A stretch of DNA of 64,000 nt from contig JBEVVG010000002.1 of the NCBI GenBank assembly GCA_040507225.1, positions 930,001 to 994,000 on the forward strand, written 5' to 3'. A program made the position numbers and the translations under genes. The notes beneath the pieces were generated by a model, which saw only the letters and a program-made list of their open reading frames with translations, was not told where the DNA came from and did no database searches. The first letter of the stretch is position 1. Every line of letters starts with the position of its first letter. Source of the DNA: Thiodiazotropha sp040507225. GTDB lineage: Bacteria; Pseudomonadota; Gammaproteobacteria; Chromatiales; Chromatiaceae. Below are positions 45,507 through 54,682 of this stretch, piece after piece.

Positions 45507-45737
45507 CATTTTAAGTTATGAAAATTACCGGGAAGTCGGTGGAGCCTTGGTGCAATGTTCCGACGGGCGATAGAATGAAATGGCAAGCAGGGTGAACGGC
45601 TGTGTCCAGTTGATTGCACCCAGTGTAAGGCTCATCGAAGCGGAGACCTGCTGTGAAAACCGATGTGCAAACAAGTTATGCTGCGCGTCAGGCACGCTTC
45701 GGCTGAACATGGCATATTTACATGCCGGGTTAACAGT

Positions 45738-47336
45738 ATGAAAGCATCAGGCATGAAACTGGTTTGGTGGATACGCAGCGTCAAGAATTACGCAATAGGT
45801 TTTATTCCCATCATCCTGGTGGGCCTGGGCGGTTGCGCCGGAATGCCTGAGAACACGGATCGCGAACCCTCCAGGAGTTATATGAACACACAAGACACTG
45901 CCTTGGGCCGGGCATTTCTCGCACACAACAATTCAGATCCGCAACAGTCCGGATTTCTTCTGCTGGGCAGCGGACTCGATGCCTTTGCTGCACGGGCGGT
46001 GCTGGCTCGCGCCGCCGAACGCAGCATCGACGCCCAGTACTACCTTCTGCATGACGACATGACCGGTACCCTGTTTATCGACGAACTGCTGAAGGCGGCT
46101 GAGCGTGGGGTTCGGGTGCGCCTGCTGGTCGATGACATGGATCTCTCCGGCCGGGAGTTGAGCGCGGCGGCGCTCGATGCGCATGAAAACTTCGAGGTCC
46201 GTATCTTCAATCCTTTCGGGCGTGAACGCTGGCGAATCACCGAACTGCTGAGTCGGTTCGGTGAGATCACCCGACGCATGCACAACAAATCCTTTACCGT
46301 GGACAACCAGGCCACGGTGGTTGGCGGACGTAACATCGGGGACGAATATTTCGAAGCTAACCCGGCACTCGCATTTGGCGATCTGGATGTCCTGGGTTTC
46401 GGTCCCATCGCGCGTGAAGTGTCGGATTCTTTTGACGAATACTGGAATCACTCCCTGGCGTACCCGGCCAGTCGGCTGGTGGAGCAACTCCCGGATTCCA
46501 AAACGATCGCAGCGCGCAGGAAACGCCACGATGAGCATGTGGCAGAGCTATCAGGTTCGGACTACATGAGTGCCCTGAGACGTTCGAAACTGCTGGAGCA
46601 ACTCAAGCAAGGCACGCAGGTTATGCACTGGGGCAGGGCCGAAGTGGTGGCCGACGACCCGGACAAGCTGATCAGCGGACGTGACAGGACCGATCTCCGC
46701 CTGACCCATAAGTTGAGTCGGCACTTCGAGGGTTTGAGCCAGGAGTTGATCATTTTCTCGCCCTATTTCGTGCCAGGCGAGGAGGGCGTGGCTTTGTTCA
46801 CAAAGCTGATCGATCAGGGTGTTCGGGTGCGCATCCTGACCAATTCGCTGGCGGCCACCGATGTGGCCGTGGTGCATGCGGGCTATGCGCGTTACCGCAG
46901 CGACCTGTTGCGGGCCGGCGTGGAACTCTACGAAATGAACCGACAGGTATCTGGTGAATCACATTCCGGACGAAATTATCTGTCCGGATCGTCAAAGGCC
47001 AGCCTGCACGCAAAGTCCTTCGTTCTGGATCAAAAAAAGGTCTTTATCGGTTCACTCAATCTCGACCCGCGTTCGGTGGTGGAAAACTCGGAAATCGGCG
47101 TGGTCATCGATGCGTCGGAAATTGCGCAGTCGATGTCTGAATGGTTCGATGGAAATGTCCATAAGTTGGCGTTTCGGCTGAGTCTTGAGACTGATGATCA
47201 AGGACGGGAGCAATTACAATGGAGGGGTTATGAGGAAGGTAACCCGGTGACGTTCGACAGTGAGCCCCATACCAGCGTGTGGCTGCGTATGATGGTGCGA
47301 CTGCTTGGTTTTCTTCCTGTTGAGGATCAATTATAA
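45738..47336 (+). CDS. Phospholipase D-family lipoprotein (cardiolipin synthase C-like)
   Basis: A 532-residue protein with an N-terminal lipoprotein-type signal (YAIGFIPIILVGLGGC) and two HKD motifs, MHNKSFTVDNQATVVGGRN and LHAKSFVLDQKKVFIGSLN, each followed by the Gly-Ser/Asn pattern of the PLD family. The layout resembles ClsC/YmdC-type phosphatidyltransferases at the envelope. ATG at 45738 is chosen; 45753 (MKLVWW) is an alternative. Neither has a strong ribosome site. The preceding 294 bases hold only the RND terminator. Confidence 0.82.
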   Translation: MKASGMKLVWWIRSVKNYAIGFIPIILVGLGGCAGMPENTDREPSRSYMNTQDTALGRAFLAHNNSDPQQSGFLLLGSGLDAFAARAVLARAAERSIDAQYYLLHDDMTGTLFIDELLKAAERGVRVRLLVDDMDLSGRELSAAALDAHENFEVRIFNPFGRERWRITELLSRFGEITRRMHNKSFTVDNQATVVGGRNIGDEYFEANPALAFGDLDVLGFGPIAREVSDSFDEYWNHSLAYPASRLVEQLPDSKTIAARRKRHDEHVAELSGSDYMSALRRSKLLEQLKQGTQVMHWGRAEVVADDPDKLISGRDRTDLRLTHKLSRHFEGLSQELIIFSPYFVPGEEGVALFTKLIDQGVRVRILTNSLAATDVAVVHAGYARYRSDLLRAGVELYEMNRQVSGESHSGRNYLSGSSKASLHAKSFVLDQKKVFIGSLNLDPRSVVENSEIGVVIDASEIAQSMSEWFDGNVHKLAFRLSLETDDQGREQLQWRGYEEGNPVTFDSEPHTSVWLRMMVRLLGFLPVEDQL

Positions 47337-48018
47337 GACGTGAATTTGATGAACAGAAAGGAATTATTTGTTTGATTTTATGTATGTATATAAATAGTAA
47401 TACTGGTTTTGCTCATGTAGCTGTTTGGTGGTTCATACAATAAATAATGATTCTGAATTAGATTTCTGTAGGACTGTATTTCATAGCAATTATCTATTGA
47501 AATGCAATCGTTGTTCTCAAGGTTCTGCGGATGATTATGGGAATGAAGCAGAGGAGGATTACCTCAAACTGGTGGATTGGACCGGCAGATCGATCCGCGA
47601 CGATAAGAAAGGAGCCATTCCGCAAAGCCTGATGCCCATCATGCAACGCCTGGGTGTTGACCTGGAAACATGGTTAGTGAGTATCATTCAGTACAACAAA
47701 CACTACTTCTCAGTGCTCGGTGTGCTGAATAAGGTACGGGAATTTGCGCGGACTCAGGGTAAAGCCTGGTGTAGAGGGCAAGGGTTCTGTGGGCAGACAT
47801 ATACGTCTGTCAGGGTCGAGCCAGCATGGAAAGCCGAAGAGGGTGTTTCATAAAAGCCAGGTGCGCAAAAAACTCAGCGTCAAAGTAAGCAGTACGACAC
47901 TCCAACAGACAACCTTGTATCTGGAGGCCATTTCATATTTCTCATCTCGAAGTCAAATTGCAGCGATGTGCTTGAATCAAATCTGACGAGATGACCGGTC
48001 TCTGTAATGGCAAAGAGA
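47337..48018. other. AT-rich accessory stretch with a transposase remnant
   Basis: The 5' part (47337-47520) is conspicuously AT-rich compared with its neighbours and codes nothing obvious. The middle holds a transposase fragment described separately. From 47855 to 48018 no gene is seen. Confidence 0.5.
47527..47853 (+). pseudogene. 3' remnant of a REP-associated tyrosine (IS200/Y1-type) transposase
   Basis: The frame reads EDYLKLVDWTGRSIRDDKKG, then AIPQSLMPIMQRLGVDLETW, which is the C-terminal region of RAYT/Y1 transposases (YLELVDWTGRAIREDKRGAI type). The N-terminal HUH catalytic half is missing, and upstream sequence is AT-rich and non-matching. REP-like elements 0.7 kb away (48513-48666) would be the expected substrates of such an enzyme. 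Dead remnant. Confidence 0.7.
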
Positions 48019-48273
48019 TCAGGAAAAGAGTTTCGTACAAGCAGTTTTGTCGCAAAACGATTCGAAGCGAGTGGTATTGAACCAGCGTTGAAACCGGCAT
48101 GCGAGACATTGTCCCAACTCGTTCATCATACTGACGATGATTCCAGTCAGAATCAGTGACCAGAAAACAGTATCGATCCATGCATATTGGGTCAGGCCTT
48201 CGAGGCCGTAAACCATGTATGACATTAAGCCGAACAGCATTGCCATCGAGAGGCCCAGTAATATCGGTAACAT
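48019..48273 (-). CDS. Small membrane protein, unknown
   Basis: An 84-residue protein with two hydrophobic spans (MLPILLGLSMAMLFGLMSYM and FWSLILTGIIVSMMN), then a Cys-containing tail (LGQCLACRFQRWF). ATG at 48273 is selected because ACGGAGACTGTC directly precedes it; an upstream ATG-like start at 48300 lacks this. No family recognised. Confidence 0.5.
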   Translation of the reverse strand: MLPILLGLSMAMLFGLMSYMVYGLEGLTQYAWIDTVFWSLILTGIIVSMMNELGQCLACRFQRWFNTTRFESFCDKTACTKLFS

Positions 48274-48512
48274 GACAGTCTCCGTTATATGAGATAACAT
48301 TTAGTATATAAGTAAATACTTAAAAATATAGAGGATTCGATCTCAGTTTTTTCAACAAGTTCCTGTGGTTTTGTGATTTTCAGTGAAATCAATTACATAC
48401 ATCGCAAATACCCATGATTTATATGGGGGTTATGGGGTGTGATCTAGAGGGGAAGAGGGAATTATTCCGCGATTCGCCTCTCTGTGAGCATAAGTTCAAG
48501 GGGAGTGAATGC

Positions 48513-48542
48513 GTAGGGCGGGTTAGCGCAGCGCCACCCGAC
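48513..48542 (+). repeat. REP-like palindrome, copy 1
   Basis: A 30-base GC-rich element starting GTAGGGCGGGTTAGCGCAGC and ending CGCCACCCGAC. Its two ends pair imperfectly (CGGGT with ACCCG). It matches the copy at 48637-48666 in the opposite orientation at about 25 of 30 positions. Confidence 0.65.
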
Positions 48543-48577
48543 GTGGGGTACTGGCGGGGATCTCCGGTTGCCTTGGT

Positions 48578-48613
48578 TTAAGCAGTCGCTGGTCCGGCGG
48601 TTTCCGGCCATAA
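48578..48613 (-). pseudogene. Duplicated C-terminal tail of the downstream membrane gene
   Basis: On the minus strand the frame reads LWPETAGPATA then stop, matching LWQETAGQAVT-stop at the end of the gene at 48712-49017. The 28 bases at 48587-48614 and 48721-48748 differ at three positions. Similarity ends at the REP-like element, so this is the remnant tail of a second copy or a local duplication. Confidence 0.55.
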
Positions 48614-48636
48614 GAAGTGCGCATTCTGAGTGCTTT

Positions 48637-48666
48637 GTCGGGTTACGCGGCGCTAATTCGACCTAC
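48637..48666 (-). repeat. REP-like palindrome, copy 2 (inverted)
   Basis: The reverse complement begins GTAGGTCGAATTAGCGCCGC and ends GTAACCCGAC, close to copy 1. The two copies in opposite orientation, about 94 bases apart, resemble a BIME-type pair. Confidence 0.65.
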
Positions 48667-48711
48667 TGCCTTGCTATGGTTGTTCTCGGCTGTGGTCTCA
48701 GGGTGCCTGGA

Positions 48712-49017
48712 TCAAGTAACCGCTTGTCCGGCGGTTTCCTGCCACAAGTTAAGTCCCAGGATAAAAAAGGCTAATGCCAGGGCGCCACACACTGCCATCA
48801 ACAGTATCTGCGACCCGCGTCGTTCTGTCTCCAGGACAGACTTACCGGAAACGAATGCGCCCGCGGCCGTGACCAGAAAGCCGAATTCGCTGATGAACAG
48901 GCTCGTCAACAGGGGTAATCCGCGTTCTGCGGGATCTTTGAAGATCCCCGAGCTGATCAGGACCATGGCCAGGGTCAGACCGAGTCCGGCCGAGATCCAG
49001 GGGAAGTTTGCTTTCAT
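48712..49017 (-). CDS. Small three-span membrane protein, unknown
   Basis: A 101-residue protein, largely hydrophobic: MKANFPWISAGLGLTLAMVL, then PLLTSLFISEFGFLVTAAGA and ILLMAVCGALALAFFILGLN. Ends NLWQETAGQAVT. No family recognised, but a tail copy of the same coding sequence nearby suggests a once-duplicated gene. Confidence 0.55.
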   Translation of the reverse strand: MKANFPWISAGLGLTLAMVLISSGIFKDPAERGLPLLTSLFISEFGFLVTAAGAFVSGKSVLETERRGSQILLMAVCGALALAFFILGLNLWQETAGQAVT

Positions 49018-49124
49018 GGTGGGCGTCCGTCGATTTCTGAGTGTCTGGCCATACTAACCCAAAAAATCGCGACACGGGCATGGAATGAATTTGACAGCCT
49101 TCCGGTTGGGCATGACCGGAACAA

Positions 49125-49155
49125 GGCCAGGCAGGCAAATCTGCCTGCACTGGCC
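49125..49155 (-). terminator. Hairpin downstream of the subtilase gene
   Basis: GGCCAG plus GCAGGCA pair with TGCCTGC plus CTGGCC around an AATC loop, with one bulged A. It is 62 bases after the subtilase stop on the minus strand and is followed there by TTGTT, a weak T-tract. Confidence 0.5.
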
Positions 49156-49216
49156 GTTCAGGGATGGGCGGCGATGCTCAAACCGTCTTTCAGCGACCGC
49201 ATCTTCAGCCGGTGTG

Positions 49217-52024
49217 TTACTTCAAGTAGATGAAAACCCGATCACTACCAGGATCGCCCACGATCAGGTCCGCTCGGCCGTCGTTGTTGATATCTCCTGC
49301 CGCGAGGGATTGCGCATAACCAAAGCTGCTGCCGGGCGAGACATAGTCGTCAGAGACCGATTCGTAAGGAGCAGGCAGGCGGTGCAAGGCACCCGTGACG
49401 GTTTCGAAGCCAAGACTGGCGACATAAGTCCCGGTGCCGTTACTACAGTTGGTGCAGGTCCGGGTCAACAGGTTGGTCCCGAATTCCCGGCTGTCCATAC
49501 GTGTCCAGGTATCCACATACCCGTGGGACGGCGAATAGGCGATGACGCTGCCCTGTCCGTTGAAGGCGCCGGGCGCGCCGATGAGGATTTCATTGTCACC
49601 TTCGCCCGTCAGATCACCGGCATCGGCGATCGCCTCGCCGCAGCGCTCGCCCTCGTCGACGTTGCAGTAGTAGGCATCATGCAGGCTCATGGAAGGACCG
49701 TCATAGATGAGCACCCGACCGATTCTGCCGGCGCTGCCAAAGGGATAACCCGGGGCACCCACCGCAAAGTCGCCGCGACCGTCTCCATTCCAATCCTCGA
49801 GCGGAACCACCGAGTATCCGTATTCGGAGCCGGCCACCCCATACTTCTTGGTCAGCAGGGAATTGCTGGCGGCCCCGGAATAGATGTACAGCGCGCCTTC
49901 GTGTTGTGTGTTGGAGTTCGCGGATTCGCTGGGAGCGCCGATAAGATAGTCTGGAACGCCATCGCCGTTCAAATCATCGCTCGCCGCCACCGAGAAGCCA
50001 AACCGTGAACCGGCTTCCCCGACGTAGTTACGGAAGTAGGCCGGTTGGGTGGCGATCCGGGTCATCACCGAGACATTGCCGTATCCGTTTGTGCTGCTGG
50101 TGGACTGACCGATCAGCAGGTCGTCCAGACCATCGTTGTCGACATCCCCCGCATTGGCCATGCTGACCCTTTGATCCGGGTATCCCAGCCCGGGCAACTG
50201 GAAGGAGTTGATCGACTGACCGGTAATTCCGGAGTAGACATGAATGGTGACGTTGCCGCCGGAACTGTCGGTCTCGGCGACTGCGATATCGCCGAAGGTG
50301 TCATTGTCCTGGTCGCCGACGTAGGCGACGGAACCGCCGATGAGGCCGTTGCTGAAATTACCGTCACCCTGTAGCACGGCCGCGAGGTTGGGTCCTGATT
50401 TCACCAGTTCTGTCTGTATTTTAAGGTCTGGCTGATAGCCGATCCATTGTTCTTCAGGGTTGGAACTCGGGGTGCCGGTGGTTCTCAACAGCAGCCGCAT
50501 CGCATCCGGCAGATAGTTGCTTTGGTACAAGTCCTTATGCTGAGCCTGCAGCAGCGCGACGGCGGAGGTGATGATCGGGGAGGCTCCGGAAGTGCCGCCA
50601 AAGTTGCCGGTATACCATTGATTCGGGTCGTCGAAGATGGAGAAGAAGATACTATTCAGATTGGGACCGTATCCGGTGGTTGCAATGCCTTCACCCCAGG
50701 AAAAGCTGTCGATACGCTCACCATAGTTGGAGAACAGCATGCGTGCGTGGTTCGAATCCGCTCTGGCCGCCCCGGTCACTATGGCGCCGGAATAGTTCTC
50801 GGAAAAACTCAGGCGTTGGTACTCCGGGCTACCGGTTCCCACTCCGGGGTTGGGTTCCCCGACCAGACTGTCGAGATTTTGCGAACCGTTACCTCCCGCT
50901 TCGACCACATGGATATTCAGAGCTGTGATATTGCGTATCACATCGAACACGATCTGGTCATATTCGACGGGCAGGCAACCATAGCAGTTGTTTGGATTGC
51001 CGTCCCAGTGGGGGCCGCCGGTCTGCTGTTCGAGCAGAATCACATCCCCCGCCTGCATGGGTGCCGTGTCCGCCAAAGCCAGGGTTGCCAGTGCGCTGGC
51101 CCGATTGAGGCTGGACGATCCGGTATTCGCTTGGGGCATGACCGTCGCGACCTTTATCCGCGCATCCGGTATCAGGCCCGTGACGCCGTACTCATTGTCA
51201 TCCGCGGCGAGGATGCCAACGACAGCGGTGCCATGACTGCAGTCGTTGGACAAGGGGTCGAGATCCGAGGTGACTTCGGGACCGACCAGGGCATCCCCGT
51301 TGATATTGATGAGTCCTAAATCCTCATGGGTGAATGTCCAGCATTGCTCGATATCCGCGACAGTGATGCCACTGGCGTTGATGTTGGTATTTTCATAGAC
51401 GTAATCCGTATCGATTCCCAACGGTGCGGCGCCGGAATAGGTCTGGAGGTCTGTGAATGGCGGCGTGGGCGGAGAGATATCGACAGGAGCTGCGGTGAGC
51501 CGCATTGAGGCATAGGCCAACTGTACGTAAGCGGTGGCATTCAAGGAGTCTATCAGCGCCTTTGTCGATGCACCCTTGGGCAATGCGATGAGGAAGTACT
51601 GACTCAGGTCGGCAAGTTTTGCATTCGTGTTCTGTTGCGCCTCATGGCGTCTTTTTTCCAGAGTGTCCAGAGTGACCGGTAGCGCTTGGGTGATCTTTGC
51701 ACGGGTCTCGGCTATTCTCTGGTTGATCTGTTGCAGAGCATTCACAAGCCGCGAGTTCTTTGTATCTGATGTATACAGGGTATTGCCTTTGAGTCGTGCC
51801 TGGCTGTCGTCGTGCATCTTCAGGATCAGCTTTCCCGGGTCCGTGTTCTTGTTCCACGTATAGTGTTCGGACGCCTTTTCGCTGCTGCGGGGTTTGGATA
51901 CCTGAGTAAGGTCGCCGGGTTTTGACAGACTGGGGTCCAGACGCGCCGCGGTTGCCGTGATGCTCATGAGGCCAAGGGCAATGAGCAGTGTGCAGCCTGC
52001 GGTTAAATTTCGTGACGCTTTCAT
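49217..52024 (-). CDS. Secreted subtilisin-like (S8) protease with C-terminal FG-GAP repeats
   Basis: A 935-residue exported protein (signal LLIALGLMSITATA). After a coiled, charged pro-region (residues about 27-190) comes a subtilase domain with Asp224 (ITVADIEQC), His264 (CSHGTAVVGILAADDNEYG) and Ser479 (GGTSGASPIITSAVALLQAQ). The C-terminal third has at least six FG-GAP-type calcium loops, such as GDVDNDGLDDLLIG, DLNGDGVPDYLIGAP, DWNGDGRGDFAVGAP and GDINNDGRADLIVGDP, predicting a beta-propeller. GGAGAGAGACC precedes the ATG. No GlyGly-CTERM tail. Extracellular proteolysis or adhesion is inferred. Confidence 0.88.
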   Translation of the reverse strand: MKASRNLTAGCTLLIALGLMSITATAARLDPSLSKPGDLTQVSKPRSSEKASEHYTWNKNTDPGKLILKMHDDSQARLKGNTLYTSDTKNSRLVNALQQINQRIAETRAKITQALPVTLDTLEKRRHEAQQNTNAKLADLSQYFLIALPKGASTKALIDSLNATAYVQLAYASMRLTAAPVDISPPTPPFTDLQTYSGAAPLGIDTDYVYENTNINASGITVADIEQCWTFTHEDLGLININGDALVGPEVTSDLDPLSNDCSHGTAVVGILAADDNEYGVTGLIPDARIKVATVMPQANTGSSSLNRASALATLALADTAPMQAGDVILLEQQTGGPHWDGNPNNCYGCLPVEYDQIVFDVIRNITALNIHVVEAGGNGSQNLDSLVGEPNPGVGTGSPEYQRLSFSENYSGAIVTGAARADSNHARMLFSNYGERIDSFSWGEGIATTGYGPNLNSIFFSIFDDPNQWYTGNFGGTSGASPIITSAVALLQAQHKDLYQSNYLPDAMRLLLRTTGTPSSNPEEQWIGYQPDLKIQTELVKSGPNLAAVLQGDGNFSNGLIGGSVAYVGDQDNDTFGDIAVAETDSSGGNVTIHVYSGITGQSINSFQLPGLGYPDQRVSMANAGDVDNDGLDDLLIGQSTSSTNGYGNVSVMTRIATQPAYFRNYVGEAGSRFGFSVAASDDLNGDGVPDYLIGAPSESANSNTQHEGALYIYSGAASNSLLTKKYGVAGSEYGYSVVPLEDWNGDGRGDFAVGAPGYPFGSAGRIGRVLIYDGPSMSLHDAYYCNVDEGERCGEAIADAGDLTGEGDNEILIGAPGAFNGQGSVIAYSPSHGYVDTWTRMDSREFGTNLLTRTCTNCSNGTGTYVASLGFETVTGALHRLPAPYESVSDDYVSPGSSFGYAQSLAAGDINNDGRADLIVGDPGSDRVFIYLK

Positions 52025-52440
52025 GGTCTCTCTCCGTTGTCCGCGTTTGTAGCGGTGTTGTTCTTTCCTGACTCGCATTCGTCCTGCGGATGGCCGGATG
52101 CTCGATGCCTAGTGTGCGACTGGGGTTTGCATGGGTCGTTTCTTGTTGCAGCACTACGCTTTCAGTACAGGCTAGTGGATCGATACGCTCAGGTAAGTGG
52201 CGTGGCGCACCTTCGGCGTGTGACATAATCACGGACTTGATGAGTGGGTTGGGTCGGAAAACCCGCATTGAGGGTCGTCTGGCGGACCAGCTTCCGAGAT
52301 GGAGGGAGCGTGGGGGGGCTGACAGGAACTCTCGCCCTGCGGTGAATTCTGCTGGACAAGGTGATCGGTTTTATTCGTTAATAGAAGTTGGGGCCCACAA
52401 CCGTGAGCCCACTGGATTCGAGTTAACAGGCCCTAGCACC
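52025..52440. other. Divergent intergenic region between the subtilase and GNAT-nitrilase genes
   Basis: No supported gene. The frame of the downstream fusion stays open back to about 52090, but its translation there shows no family similarity. CATAAT at about 52223 is a possible -10 element for the plus strand; no good -35 was found. Confidence 0.4.
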
Positions 52441-54015
52441 ATGAACAGCGACAACCAACTCCAGGACCCCAAGAGCCGCCTCACCCTGCGTACGGCAAAA
52501 CCAGAGGACGTGCCCGGTATCTGTGCACTCAGCCGACGGGTCTACCAGGGTTCCGGTATGCAGGGATACTCCCATGGCGCGGTGAGAGGGCAGATCAATC
52601 ACTTCCCGCAAGGCCAGTTCGTGGTGCTCGTGGATGACAAGGTGGTGGGTTATTGCGCTACCTTCCGGGTGCGGGAAAAACTGGCTTTGAGCAAGCACAG
52701 CTGGGTTGAGATTACCGGCAACGGTTATGCCTCGCGGCATGATCCGCGCGGTGACTGGCTTTATGGGATGGAGGTCTGTGTCGATCCGGAGTACCGGGGT
52801 TACCGGCTCGGACAGCGACTCTATAATGAGCGCAAGAAGCTGTGTCTCAATCTCGGGCTGAAGGGAATCGTGTTCGGCGGCCGTCTGCCCAGCCTGAAGC
52901 GACGCTTGCGCCAATACGACAGCATCGAAGACTATCTGGATGAGGTCAGAGCGAAGAAGAAACGCGACCCGGTACTGTCGTTCCAGTTGCACAACGGTTT
53001 CGAAATCATCGGGGTGCTCGCCAACTATCTTCCGGAGGATCGTGAGTCACTGGGTTATGCGGTGCACCTGGTATGGCGCAATCCCAAGGTTGACCAGTCC
53101 GATCAGTCCGCCAAGGAGAAGAACTACGGCACCCGTCAGCCGGACAGTGTGCGCGTCGGTACGGTTCAATACATGCAGCGGCGTGTTCATTCCTTTGAGG
53201 AGTTCATCAGCTTTGTCGCCTATTTCGTCGATGTGGTGGCGGACTACAAAGGGGATTTCGTGGTCTTTCCCGAGATGTTTACCCTGCAACTGTTGTCCAT
53301 CGAGGATCAGGAGCTCTCACCCGCCGAATCGATCGAGGCGTTGACCAAGTACACACCGCGATTCAAAGAGGCAATGCGCGAGATGGCGCTGCGCTACAAC
53401 ATCAATATCATTGGCGGATCGCATCCCACCCGGGTGGCCAACGGACGGGTGGAGAACATCGCCTACATCTTCCTGCGCGACGGTACCGTGCACGAGCAAC
53501 CCAAGATCCACCCGACACCCAATGAGGTCTACTGGTGGAATATCGAGGGTGGCAGCGATCTGCATGCGATTCAGACCGACTGTGGGCCGGTGGGTGTATT
53601 GATCTGTTACGATTCGGAGTTTCCGGAACTGGCCCGGCACCTGACCGACCAGGGCATACAGATCCTGTTCGTGCCGTTCTGCACGGATGAGCGACAGAGC
53701 TATCTGCGGGTGCGTTATTGCTGTCAGGCGAGGGCAGTCGAGAACCAGATCTATGTGGTGATGTCCGGCAACGTGGGTAATCTGCCGAATGTCCACAACA
53801 TGGATATCCAGTATGCGCAGAGCGGAATCTTCACCCCCTGCGACTTTTCCTTTTCCCGGGACGGTATCGCCGCGGATACCACGCCGAACGTGGAAATGGT
53901 GGCGATTGCCGATCTCCGCATCGAGACCCTGGTGATGGCGCGCAACAGCGGTACGGTGAAGAATCTCAGCGACCGGCGTCATGACCTCTACAGTGTCAAC
54001 TGGCGCAAGCGTTGA
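52441..54015 (+). CDS. GNAT acetyltransferase - nitrilase fusion protein
   Basis: A 524-residue two-domain enzyme. Residues about 15-215 are a GNAT domain (GMEVCVDPEYRGYRLGQRLY is the acetyl-CoA loop). Residues about 235-515 are a carbon-nitrogen hydrolase with all catalytic residues: Glu in VVFPEMFT, Lys in HEQPKIHPTPNE and Cys in GVLICYDSEFPELA. Homologous fusions are widespread in bacteria, and a Glu/amide-linked substrate is suspected but unknown. ATG at 52441 was chosen as the family start; the upstream extension has no similarity. Confidence 0.9.
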   Translation: MNSDNQLQDPKSRLTLRTAKPEDVPGICALSRRVYQGSGMQGYSHGAVRGQINHFPQGQFVVLVDDKVVGYCATFRVREKLALSKHSWVEITGNGYASRHDPRGDWLYGMEVCVDPEYRGYRLGQRLYNERKKLCLNLGLKGIVFGGRLPSLKRRLRQYDSIEDYLDEVRAKKKRDPVLSFQLHNGFEIIGVLANYLPEDRESLGYAVHLVWRNPKVDQSDQSAKEKNYGTRQPDSVRVGTVQYMQRRVHSFEEFISFVAYFVDVVADYKGDFVVFPEMFTLQLLSIEDQELSPAESIEALTKYTPRFKEAMREMALRYNINIIGGSHPTRVANGRVENIAYIFLRDGTVHEQPKIHPTPNEVYWWNIEGGSDLHAIQTDCGPVGVLICYDSEFPELARHLTDQGIQILFVPFCTDERQSYLRVRYCCQARAVENQIYVVMSGNVGNLPNVHNMDIQYAQSGIFTPCDFSFSRDGIAADTTPNVEMVAIADLRIETLVMARNSGTVKNLSDRRHDLYSVNWRKR

Positions 54016-54104
54016 AGCGGTCGCTCATCCAGGGAGTCACTGTTCGGGTGATGGGCCGGTAATGCGTTCAGGAACCCACGGTCAAACCAGGCGGGTGAAC
54101 CGAT

Positions 54105-54407
54105 TCAGTGATAGGACCTGGGTTGCGTCAAATGGATGCGCTTGCTACCCCTTCTGCCCAGGTCGCTGCGATTCTGAATCACCAGTTTACGGGTAATCTT
54201 GGCTTCCAGCAGGGTGATGATACGCTGATCAATGTTTTCCGACAGCTTCATTTCGCCCGCACAGTGCAGAAAATCGGCAATGCGTTCGAGTTCCCGGACG
54301 CTGCCCCGCACCGGCATATCCCCGCGATCTTCGGTTGCCAGCATCAGACCCAGTTCATACAGTCGACCCTGCTCGGCGTCGGGTGGGTATTTGTCATAGT
54401 CTTTCAT
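54105..54407 (-). CDS. Hypothetical protein
   Basis: A 100-residue soluble protein (MKDYDKYPPDAEQGRLYELG...). It contains MPVRGSVRELERIADFLHCA and ITLLEAKITRKLVIQN and ends in a basic tail. ATG at 54407 is preceded by GGAGAGAGGC, a strong site. No recognised family. Codon use is like that of neighbouring genes. Confidence 0.55.
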   Translation of the reverse strand: MKDYDKYPPDAEQGRLYELGLMLATEDRGDMPVRGSVRELERIADFLHCAGEMKLSENIDQRIITLLEAKITRKLVIQNRSDLGRRGSKRIHLTQPRSYH

Positions 54408-54682
54408 GCCTCTCTCCAGCGTCATGCCCGGGTCTTCGGGGGTGTCCTGCCCGTTAGACTCAGGCTATTGATACGCTCTTCCTATGTCTCAAGCATACAA
54501 CGCTCGTTCATCCGGGGGCTGGCAGAATGACGCAGCCGGCTTGTGAACTATTCACGGGGTTGCCCGTCTGGCCGGGTGAATAAAAAGTGCATGTCCAATG
54601 CCTGGAGTATACTGAACGGGAGTGCCTCCTGGATTGTGCTGTACAGCTGCAGTCACTGGCAGGTTAAACTACTCATGAGGTG
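54408..54682. other. Intergenic region upstream of narX-like gene
   Basis: No gene seen. A TATACT at about 54608-54613 (GGAGTATACTGAACG) is a possible -10 for the sensor kinase gene; no matching -35 was found. No FNR box was noticed here. Confidence 0.35.

Larger units (their letters stand above)
48274..48711. other. Non-coding accessory region with REP-like repeats
   Basis: The right-hand start of the region is AT-rich leader sequence of the small membrane gene. From 48513 it holds a pair of inverted REP-like sequences and a copy of the tail of the neighbouring membrane gene, listed separately. No other gene is seen. Confidence 0.5.

Noticed and set aside
52090..52440. Upstream in-frame extension of the GNAT-nitrilase fusion
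   Set aside because: No similarity to the family before MNSDNQLQ, and this part overlaps the divergent promoter region of the subtilase gene.
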